Origin: Camellia lanceoleosa
Taxonomy: Eukaryota > Streptophyta > Magnoliopsida > Ericales > Theaceae
Reading direction: 5' to 3'
Assembly: GCA_025200525.1 (NCBI GenBank)
Contig: CM045770.1
Location: 132,708,200 to 132,772,199 of the forward strand
DNA length: 64,000 bases
In this document: one piece after another, positions 12,612 to 21,534 of the stretch
Layout: every line of letters begins with the position of its first letter
Position numbering within the stretch: the first letter of the stretch is position 1
Notes under the pieces: model-generated
Database searches by the model: none
What the model was told of the DNA's origin: nothing
What the model saw: the letters and a program-made list of their open reading frames with translations, nothing else
Made by a program: the position numbers and the translations under genes

Positions 12612-13895
12612 TTAAACTTGAAGACTAACCTCATCACCTAACGGGTCGTTAAAATGGACAACAAGGTTTCGGCAATAGACAGAAATATTTTTAAAATCAA
12701 TCGGTTCGCCTTTTCTTGACTCTTTATTATAGTCAAGCACTTCGCACATGCGATTCCCTTTCTGTTTCGGAACAACTAATTGCCAATTCAATACACCCAT
12801 CACCCCTAGACTGGAAGAAATATAAAAATGTGTTTTATTCAAATCAAAAGTACCATTACCACGAACAACATCATTCATACTACCTATAAAATACAGCTTC
12901 TGAGAAGGGGTATCAAATGCAGGGCCATCTAATATGCAGTTTGGATGAATACCCCAACTGCAAAAGAAATGAGAAACTAAATTAGCTATGTAGAATTATT
13001 TTTTTAAAATGGGAAACAAAAAAACTATTATAAACCTCAAAACACTTAATTAACTCACACGAGTTCCGTTGTCGACAAATTTCCAATGAAACGTTTAAAG
13101 GGTACGGAAACCTTTTGCTTTTTCAACTGTTTGCCGACATCTTGTTCGTTGACATCTTGTTTGTTGCCATTCCATTTTAATGGAAATAACAAAACTCTAA
13201 CCATCATTCTCCTCAAAGCAACCAAGTCACTTCTGATTTCCTTTTTGAATTCTACAACAACAAACAACATTACAAAAATTCAAATTTTTATTTTTCTTTT
13301 AAAAAAATTTGAAAAACATAAATAACGAAACATATACCTTGTGAACTTTTTGCTTTAGCAACACATAATAATTTCACACGATTCTTGACGACAGAAACAC
13401 TACTTTCCAACCTCCCACAATAGTAGGACACAAAAGGGTTCCTAGCGTACAAATACTGGAGTCCAAATATAACATCCCTGTAACAAAGAAAAAACATTAT
13501 GTAATAAACAATAATAATTAATCAATTTCAACATAAACATAATAGCCAAATTAATATTTATCTAAATAATTCAATAAAATGATCTTTAATGAAGTGCCAC
13601 CAGCTACCCCTTTGACTCCATGTGCGATAATAATTGTTAGCCCATGTCTCCAAGTTATCTCCAATCTTTTCCATAACAATATCAGATCCTTGCACAAAAT
13701 GAACATCTATGATGCGTTCATTATTTAAAGTCTTTAATTCATAAAATTGAGCCTTGGCATCCGTAGCATTTTTAAAATGGCCAATACTTATTTCAAACAT
13801 CTTGCTATGTTCATTCACCAAATCATCCGCAAACGAAGTATATCCACTAGAAAAATAGAGCCCCTAATCCCGAACTAATCTATCAAAAGTTTTAG
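12612..13895 (-). pseudogene. Unrecognised four-exon gene fragment, monomer E (best preserved copy)
   Basis: Read on the - strand this looks like the 3' end of a spliced gene. Exon b is 13477-13338, with acceptor TTACAG/GGATG and donor CAAG/GTATATG. Exon c is 13251-13059 (TTGTAG/AATTC to CTCGT/GTGAGT). Exon d is 12957-12612 (TTTTGCAG/TTGGGG, ending in a stop). Exon a lies at about 13860-13566, and its donor has decayed to AGATAAAT. The reading frame continues across b-c-d without a stop, which is hard to get by chance. Conserved stretches include NNERIIDVHFVQGS (exon a), ALRRMMVRVLLFP (exon c) and NDVVRGNGTFDLNK (exon d). I do not recognise the protein. It lacks its 5' exons and promoter and sits antisense to viral DNA, so it is probably a captured gene fragment. 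It could also be an unknown transposon gene. Confidence 0.62.
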
Positions 13896-13903
13896 AACTT
13901 AGA

Positions 13904-14875
13904 GTGTTATCCCATGGATATACGTATTTTCCAGGATCACCACGATTTACAGTTATATCCAAAATTTATTTAAAGGTTTTAACAACTTTAAACCCTTACA
14001 TACGGAAACAGAGTGAATTAGGACACACAGTCTTAATAGACACTAATCTTTTTAGTAGTCAAGTTGCTGTGCCGAAAATGATACCTTGGCAGAATATTAC
14101 TTTTCCAGAAAGAAGGCATATTCCCAATGCTATTCTAGCCAGACCTATCATTTGACAATCACTGGATGATGTCATACTCAAGGCGGTATTGTATACCTCA
14201 CCTTCAATAGGCCACATTATCCATTGTCCAGAAGTATGTCAAGTACCAGTTATAGAACAGCTCCATCCTACAGAGTGTATTTACCTAAGCCTTCAAGACA
14301 GTCTACTTCAGAACCTATAGAGTCAGTCTTGCAATGAATGCATTCCAAACCTCCTAGTGACACCAACCCTGACAATACTACAGATCCAGTAGTTCAGGGA
14401 ATCCAATTTTCGGAAAACCAAATACCACATGGTGTTTATGAATCCAGAAGGCCTCATAGCCCTACAACAAGCGATGTGAATTTTGAAATTTTATGGGTTT
14501 TACACCAGGAAGTGAAAATCGTAAAATCGTAAACCAGGATGTTTTATAGGAAAAATACAGAAAATTTACAAAATGGTATTTTGAAAACCATAGTGAATTA
14601 CAGTTACAACAGCTTAAAATATAGTATTATGCTCATCTAAAGCAACACCAGGAACTTCAATCTTTTCCTTTATGGTATATAGAAAGATATAATGGTTCTC
14701 GAATCACAAATTAATGTTCTTGAAAATATACAGAAAACTTAGGTAACAACAGATGGCCAAAGTATTACTTCTGTTCATCCACCTCCCCAATCATTGGAAC
14801 TCAAGCCTAGTGCAATTATAAGTTCAAATAAACCACTAGTTATTACAGTCTTTGTTCAAAGTCCAGAACGTCTAT
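13904..14875 (+). pseudogene. EPRV movement-protein fragment, monomer F
   Basis: Pairs with C: it has the VILKAV deletion, the read-through GAAATTTTATGG near 14489 and LKPSAI before the minisatellite. Extra breaks are TGA in place of an Arg/Gln codon at 14153 (CATTTGACAATC), a TGA at 14335 and a TAG at about 14740 (AACTTAGGTAAC against AACTTGGGTAAC). It ends at QSPERL. Confidence 0.74.
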
Positions 14876-15385
14876 CCCACACGTTCCCGTCTTGCATCTA
14901 TCGCACGGTCATCTCACGTTGTGCATCTATCATGCACGTCCCCCTCATACTTCTATTGCACAATCATCTCACGTTGTGCATCTATCGCACACGTTCCCTT
15001 CGTGCATCTATAGCACGATTATGTCACGCTGTGCATCTATCGCACACGTTCCCATCGTGCATCTATCGCATTATCATCTCACGTTGTGCATCGATCGCAT
15101 GACCATCTCATGGTGTGCATCTGTCACGGACGTTTCCATCGTGCATCTATCGCACGAACATCTCACGTTGTTCATCTATCGCGCACGTTCCCATCATGCA
15201 TCTATCGCACAATGATCTCACGTTGTGCATCATTGGCGTACGTTCCCATCGTGCATCCATCGCACGTTCATCTCACGTTGTGCATCTATCCCGCACGTTC
15301 CCATCGTGCATCTATCACATGATAATCTCACGTTGTGCATCTATCGCCGACGTTCCCATCGTGCATATATCGCACGATCAATGAC
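14876..15385 (+). repeat. 55-bp minisatellite block, monomer F
   Basis: About nine copies, with the least CG decay of the six blocks in the array. It is the last minisatellite block before the array ends. Unit G has none, and its viral sequence continues instead. Confidence 0.94.
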
Positions 15386-15562
15386 AAGAGCCGATGGGCA
15401 AGGATGTAAACTAATATTTACCCCATTAACAGCATCAACCAAACTGGAATTTCATATACTTCAAGGGCATTGATTGTCAAATTTTAAACATTAAGGTGGT
15501 AAAATGTAAAATGGTAATAGCACATGGGGATTTATTATAATTTATTGTAAAGTATTCTCTAA

Positions 15563-16850
15563 TCAAACTTGAACACTGACCTCTTCCCCTAACGGGTCGT
15601 TGAAATGGACAACAAGGTTTCGGCAATAGACAGAAATATTTTTAAAATTATTCGGTTCGCCTTTTCTTGACTCTTTACTATAGTCAAGCACTTCGCATAT
15701 GCGATTCCCTTTCTCTTTCGGAACAACTAATTCCCAATTCAATACACCCATCACCTCTAGACTTGAAAAAATATAAAAATGTGCTTTATTCAAATCAAAA
15801 GTACCTTGACCACGAACAACATCATTCATACCATCTATAAAATGCAACTTCTGGGAAGGGGTATAAAACGCACGTTCATTTAATATCCAGTCTAGATGAA
15901 TACCCCAATTGCAAAACAAATGAGAAATGAAATTAGCTATGGATAGTCATTTTTTTTTAAATGACAAACAAAAAACTATTATAAACCAAAAAATACTTAA
16001 TTAACTCACACGAGTTCTGTTGTCGACAAATTTTCAATGAAACATTTAAAGGGTAGGGAAACCTTTTTATTTTTCAACTGTTCGTCGACATCTTATTCGT
16101 TGACATCTTGTTCGTTGCCATTCCGATTTAATGGAAACAACAAAACTCAAACCATGATTCTCCTCAAAGCAACCAAGTCATTTTTGGTTTCCCTTTTGAA
16201 TTCTACAACACTAAACAACATTACCAACATTCAATGTATATATATATATATTTTAAATTTGAAAAACATAAATAACAAAACATATACCTTGTGAACTTTT
16301 AGCTTTAGCAACACATAATAATTTCGGATGATTCTTGACAATAGAAACCCTGCTTTCCGACCTCCCACAATAGTAGGATATAGAAGGGTTCCTAGTGTAC
16401 AAATACTGGAGTCCAAAGATAACATCCCTGCGACAAAGAAAAAACATTAAGTTATAAACAATAATAATTAATTAATTTAAACATAAACAAAATAGCCAAA
16501 TTAATATTTACCAAAATAATTCAATAAAATGATCTTTAATGAAGCCACCAGCTACCCCTTTGACTCCATGTGCAATAATAATTGTTGGCCCATGTCTCCA
16601 AATTATCTCCAATCATTTCCATAATAATATTAGATCCTTGCACAAAATGAACATCTATGATGCGTTCATTATTTAAAGTCTTTAATTCATAAAATTGACC
16701 CTTGGCATCCATAGCATTTTTAAAATGGCCAATACTGATTTCAAACATCTTGCCTTGTTCATTCACCAAATCCTCCGCAAACGAAGCACATCCACTAGAA
16801 AAATAGAGCCACTGATCCTGAACTAATCTATCAAAAGTTTTAGAACTTAG
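15563..16850 (-). pseudogene. Unrecognised gene fragment (exons a-d), monomer F
   Basis: Exon d is open over 15563-15919 (118 codons), with the acceptor lost to GCAA as in C. Exon c (about 16010-16205) has in-frame stops. Exon b is at 16287-16424 with intact donor AAG/GTATAT. The exon-a donor GGTAAATATT at about 16508 is intact, and exon a (16536-16769) is open for 77 codons. Family not recognised. Confidence 0.58.
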
Positions 16851-16855
16851 GGTGT

Positions 16856-18135
16856 TATCCCTTGGCTATACGTATCTTCCAGGACCACCACCGTTTGTAG
16901 TTATTTCCAGAATTTATTTAAAGGTTTTAAGAACTTTAAACCCTTACATATGGAAATAGTGTGAATTAGGACACACTGTCTTAATAGACACTAATCTTTT
17001 TAGTAGTCAAGTTGTTGTGCCAAAAATGATACCTTGGCAGAATATTACTTTTCCAGAAAGATGGCATATTCCCAATGCTATTCCAGCTAGACCTATCATT
17101 GGACAATCATTGGATGATGTCATACAGACTCATGGCGGTAATGTATACCTCACCTTCAAGAGGCCACATCGGCCATTGTCCAGAAGTACGTCAAGTACCA
17201 GTTATAGAGCTGCTCTATCCTACAGAGTGGATCTACCTGAGTCTTCCAGACAGTCTACTTCAGAACCTATAGAGTAAGTCATACAAGGAATGCCTTTCTG
17301 ACCTCCTAGTGACACCAACCCTTGACAATACTACAGATCCGGTAGTTCAAGGAATCCAATATGGTGTTTATGAATCCAGAAGGCCTTATAGCCCTACAGC
17401 GAGCGATATGAATTTTGAAATTTAATGGATTTTACACTAGGATGTGAAAATTGTAAAATCCTAAACTAGGATTTTTTACAGGAAAAATACAGAGAAATTA
17501 GAAAATTGTATTTTGAAAACCGTAGTGAATTACAGTTACAACAGCTTAAAATAAGTATTATGCTCATCTAGAGCAACACCGGCAACTTCAATCTTTTCCT
17601 TTATGGTATATAGGAAATTATAATGGTTCCAGAATCACAAATTAGTGTTCTTGAAAATATGCAGAAAACTTGTGTAACAACAGATGGCCAAAGTATTGCT
17701 TCTGTCCATCCACCTCCCCAATCATTGGAACTCAAGCCTAGTGGAATTATAAGTTCAAATAAACCACTAGTTATTACAGTCTTTGTTGAAACTCCAAAAC
17801 GTCTAGGATTAAAGGAACAATTACAAGTTAATGATATTATACGCTTAATCAAACAGCACAATTATACGAATCTTTTTTGCCAAAAAGCAGGAAAACAATT
17901 TATTAAATTTGAAGAAGCTGTTATGCAAATTAAAGATAGTTATACTATCCAGCCAGAATTAGAAAACTTAATTCCAATAACTGTAAAACCACCTTCGGAT
18001 GTGACAAAATTCAAAATTAAATCATCCAAACAAGATACAGAATTTATGGATACTCTTATCAATAGAATACAAACTCTTAAGATAGGAGAATCCTCAGTGT
18101 CTCAAATTAATATGTTATCCAGACAAAATCTCTAG
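16856..18135 (+). pseudogene. EPRV copy G: movement-protein region and linker
   Basis: Starts at the same gene/virus junction as the monomers but continues past the point where they switch to minisatellite. The MP C-terminal part is open from 17017 to a TAA at 17275 (IE-stop). Frameshifts follow near 17290 and 17360, where about 18 bp including the QFSENQ codons are missing. The 17623-18135 segment is open for 170 codons and ends at TAG 18133, where copy Y has a different stop three codons earlier. In this family the MP forms tubules through plasmodesmata and is cut from the polyprotein. The segment from GLKEQ onward is the stretch lost from monomers A-F. Confidence 0.82.
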
Positions 18136-18962
18136 AATAATAGAGAAGACCAAAAACTTACTCTTTCTCAAATTACAGAAATTGAAAGTAATTTTCAGGA
18201 TAATCATCCAGTTTCCATCAATAAAATGCATTATGGGAACTCCTGTAAAGCAGCACCCAGTAGGTATTATTATCCTAAACCTACTCCAATGGATATTCTT
18301 TATGAAGAAGATTTCCTCCATAAACAAAAATCTTATCATGGAAAAACCATTTATGAATGGAATATAGATGGTCTTTTTGAATACCAGATATTTGAATTAT
18401 TGCATGAAGTGATTATGTATTCAACAATTTGCAAGCAGAATGATAATGATGATCATGAAATCGCCAGATTTTGGTCAATGGTTTTACAGGAAACCTTAAA
18501 GGATGGTGGGATAACATCATCACTGAAACCCAACAGACTGAGATTTTAAGTGCATATAAAAGGGTTACAGAACCCATTACAGGAAATGTTCAAACAGAAC
18601 AAGATGCAGTTTACACTCTTATCAATACCATTTTACATCACTTTGTTGGTGCTTCTACTGATGGTATTAAAGATAGAAGTAGAGAACTTTTACAGAATAT
18701 TAGATGCCCTTCTTTATCTCATTTTTGATGGTATAAAGATGTCTTTATGATGAGGGTTGTTAGACGTTCAGACGCTAACAGTGATCATTGGAAAACCAAA
18801 TTTATTGATGGCCTTCCAACTCTCTTTGCTGATAGAATTACAAAAACATTACGGGATAAACATAGCAAAATGTCTATTCCCTATTCAAAATATACCTATG
18901 GCCAACTCATAAGATTGGTCACAGAAGAAGGTCTTGCTTTATGTAATGATCTTAAATTATAG
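18136..18962 (+). pseudogene. EPRV copy G: coat-protein core
   Basis: Caulimovirid CP region. The LKGWWDN motif near 18495-18515 is the conserved CP core signature of the family. The reading frame is split. The frame 18226-18549 reaches the motif and then shifts because a T run has four Ts (18469-18472) where copy Y has five. 18471-18728 continues to a TGA after LSHF, and 18747-18962 carries on to a TAG. The product would form the virion shell. At least three breaks make this copy non-functional. Spacing and order (MP, CP, zinc finger, protease) are as in a single large polyprotein, typical of petuviruses and florendoviruses. Confidence 0.82.
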
Positions 18963-18968
18963 AATCAA

Positions 18969-19622
18969 ATGAAGAAACAAAGTCATAATGAATTAGGTGA
19001 ATTTTGTGAACAATTTGCCTATGACACTAAAATCCAGTATCCATCCAAACATAAAAATGAAAAACATAAATATGGAAAATCTTCAAAGTATTATTCCAAA
19101 AAATTCAGAAAATACAAACCATCTAAACAAATTGTCGAGCAACCACAACCTTCTAAATCTAAAGGCCAACAAAAAAATTCTTACAAAAAGAAAGATAAGT
19201 TCACAGTTAAATGTTTTAAATGTGGCCCAACAGGACATTATGCTAATCGTTGCAAAGCTAAAATTCAACAAAAATTAAACGAACTAGCTTTGGACGATAA
19301 AATTCAGCAACAAATCCTTCAGATGCTTTCTGAAGATTCCAGCATAAGCTCAAGTTCAAATGATGAACTTGCTGCCTTATATTCTTCCAACTCTGACTCA
19401 AAATTTAACTCCTCTCTAGAAATCTGTTCCTGCAAACATAATAATAATCAAATTTCAGAAGAAGCTAACTATTGGAAAACAATAGTTGAAATGAATCGAC
19501 TTGATATTAGTGGCCTTAGTATTAATGTTCTTACAGAAAGTGAGCTAAATATGTTAAATATTGCTGACCAGATAACTAATCCAGAAATGAAATTAAAATT
19601 TCTAGAACTTTGTTATCAATAA
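18969..19622 (+). pseudogene. EPRV copy G: CP C-terminus with CCHC zinc finger
   Basis: Open for 217 codons. A Lys-rich basic stretch (about residues 20-75) precedes a CCHC zinc knuckle at 19212-19253 (C-x2-C-x4-H-x4-C, CFKCGPTGHYANRC), the RNA-binding module of caulimovirid coat proteins. An acidic Ser-rich stretch follows (SSISSSSNDE), then a region ending LKFLELCYQ before a TAA. The TAA at 19620 stands where copies X and Y have a Gln codon or a Tyr-stop variant, so it is probably a point mutation (CAA to TAA). The zinc finger is intact in this copy only. Confidence 0.85.
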
Positions 19623-19664
19623 CAGAAGAAGAAAGAAATCGGTCTTCCTCCTAAACATTACAGT

Positions 19665-20519
19665 ATGAAAGAACTTTACAAAAGAATCCAGAATACAACT
19701 GATGAAAAACCAATAACTATCCAGGATCTTAAGATGGAAGTAAATGCTTTAAAAGTAGAAATTAAGCATTTACAAACAACAAATATAGCTATCAATGCTG
19801 ATATTAAAAAAATTAATAATCAGCTTAACCAGCAAAATAAAGATAAAGGTATAACAATACCAAAATCCAGCACTAAAAAAGATGAACCTGAATATCTTCT
19901 CCTTATGAACAAGGTAACTTTGCAAAAATGGTATATCAGGATTACTTTTATTATAAAACCTAATTTTATAATAAAAGATGTTGTTGCTCTTGTAGACAGC
20001 GATGCCGACATGAATTGTATTCAAGAAAGATTAATTCCTACCAAATACTTCCAAAAAACTACCCAATCACTTACCAGTGCAAGTGGTAATTCTTTGTACA
20101 TTAGTTACAAACTTCCAGAAGTTTTAATATGTAACCAAGGGTTATGTCTTCCAACTTCATTTGTTTTGATTAAAAATATATCTCAAGCAATTATCTTAGG
20201 GACACCATTTCTGTGTTTATTAATCCCAATTACCAAAATTGATTCTATTGGCATTCATACAACTTTAAATAATCAATAGATTATTTTTGAATTTATTGCA
20301 GAAACTTATACAAAAGAATTAGATCAAATCAAAGATCAAGTCAATTTCAAAGAAAAACAAATTAATTTCTAGCAAAAAGAAATACATTTTCTAACTACAG
20401 AACAAAGATTACAGCAATCTACTTTACAGAATAAAATTAAATCCCTTGTACAAGAATTCCATACAAAAATTTGTAGTGATGTTCCTAATGCTTTTTGGGA
20501 ACACAAGAAACATATAGTT
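19665..20519 (+). pseudogene. EPRV copy G: aspartic protease and start of RT linker
   Basis: Open from 19665 to TAG 20277, with a coiled-coil-like stretch (EVNALKVEIKHLQTTNIA) before the retroviral-type aspartic protease. The catalytic motif at 19995-20009 reads DSDAD; copy X has DSGAD. Replacing the active-site glycine should abolish cleavage of the polyprotein. The second protease signature IILGTPFL is present near 20190. After the TAG the linker continues to 20519 (with another TAG near 20371) and is cut in the sequence just before the RT domain, where the inverted block begins. Confidence 0.85.
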
Positions 20520-21205
20520 AGAGGGTTTTTGCGAAGTTTGGTATACATAATTGCAACATTTGTGGCTAGATTAGGGTAGTAATCACGAATATAATTTAAA
20601 CTACCAAGAAATCTCTGTAATTGATTTTTATCTTTAATTTCATCAGGAAATTTTGATGCATACTCCATACTTCTGTTGATTGGAATTATAGTGCCATTAT
20701 GAATGTTATAGCCTAAAAATCTGACTATAGTTTGAAAAAGTTTCATTTTTGGTGCAGAAATCACTAAACCATTTCTGATAATAACATTCTTAAAAATATT
20801 AAGATGTTTGATATGCTGGTCTATTGATGATGAAAAAATGAGAACGTCATCAATATAACAAATTGCGAATTTTGTATAAGGATTGAAAATATCATTCATA
20901 ATATGCTGGAATTCAGATTGACCATTTTTTAATCCAAATAGCATAACATTCCATTCATAATGCCCAAAAGGTACTGTAAAAGCAGTTTTATACCTGTCTT
21001 TTTTGGCAATTTGAACCTGCCAATATCCTGATTTCATATCAAATTTTGAAAAGATGATAGCATCATGTAAACGATCTAAAAGAACTTTCTTGTTTGGAAT
21101 AGGATACCTTCTCCATTTTAAGGCATCAATTAGAGGTTTGTAATTAATGACCAATCTTGGTACACGTCTTTCAATTTTTGCATTTTTATTAACATAAAAT
21201 GCTAA
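20520..21205 (-). pseudogene. EPRV reverse-transcriptase fragment, inverted, first block
   Basis: On the - strand from 21205 the sequence reads from the FYVNKN motif through the RT palm to the RNase H connection. The catalytic YIDD is intact at 20846-20857, and YWQVQIAKKDRY and FLGYNIHNGTIIP are typical of caulimovirid RT. The block is truncated at 20520, where it meets copy G head to head in the opposite orientation. No in-frame stop is seen between 21154 and about 20530. It copies pregenomic RNA to DNA in the active virus. Here it has neither protease nor complete RNase H in frame. Confidence 0.87.
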
Positions 21206-21534
21206 GTTTCATTTTTTGTGCAGAAATTACCAAACCATTTCTGATAATAACATGCTTAAAAATATTAAGATCTTTGATATGCTGGTCTATTGATGATGAA
21301 AAAATAAGAATGTCATCAATATAACAAATTGCGAATTCTGTATAAGAATTGAAAATGTCATTCATAATATACTGGAATTCAGATGGAGCATTTTTTAATC
21401 CAAATGGCATAACATTCCATTCATAATGCCCAAAAGGCACTGAAAAAGCAGTTTAATACCTGTCTTTTTCGGCAATTTGAACTTGCCAACATCCTGATTT
21501 TATATTGAATTTTGAAAAGATGATAGCATCTTGT
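21189..21534 (-). pseudogene. EPRV reverse-transcriptase fragment, duplicated block next to the solo LTR
   Basis: A second copy of part of the RT palm, in the same orientation as its left neighbour. It runs from the KSGCWQVQIAEKDRY region (with TAA in place of the following Lys codon near 21455) through an intact YIDD at 21312-21323 to KMKL at about 21206. There the sequence jumps back to FYVNKN of the next block. The overlap is therefore a partial tandem duplication of the RT. The right end at 21534 is the LTR insertion site; the sequence continues at 25473. Confidence 0.85.
21530..21534 (+). repeat. Left target-site duplication CTTGT
   Basis: CTTGT precedes the LTR start. The identical 5 bp follows the LTR end at 25468-25472. 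Removing the element and one copy restores sequence collinear with copy X (31978-32000). This is a perfect 5-bp duplication as made by Ty3/gypsy integrases. Confidence 0.95.

Larger units (their letters stand above)
1..16855. repeat. Tandem array of chimeric ~2.8-kb monomers with a three-monomer higher-order period
   Basis: The junction where the gene fragment meets the viral fragment recurs near 2622, 5385, 8328, 11211, 13904 and 16856, giving monomers of about 2763, 2943, 2883, 2693 and 2952 bp. Each holds, left to right, an EPRV movement-protein fragment (+), a 55-bp minisatellite (+), a ~170-bp tail and a four-exon gene fragment (-). Monomers three apart share private changes. B and E share a ~115-bp deletion in the viral part and a lost exon-a splice donor. 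C and F share a lost exon-d acceptor and a missing stop codon. A and D share a TAG exon-d acceptor and the residues ETPEHL. B to E is 8571 bp at the same landmark. The left end lies outside the window. The layout is read directly; the mechanism (unequal exchange of a three-unit block) is inferred. Confidence 0.9.
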
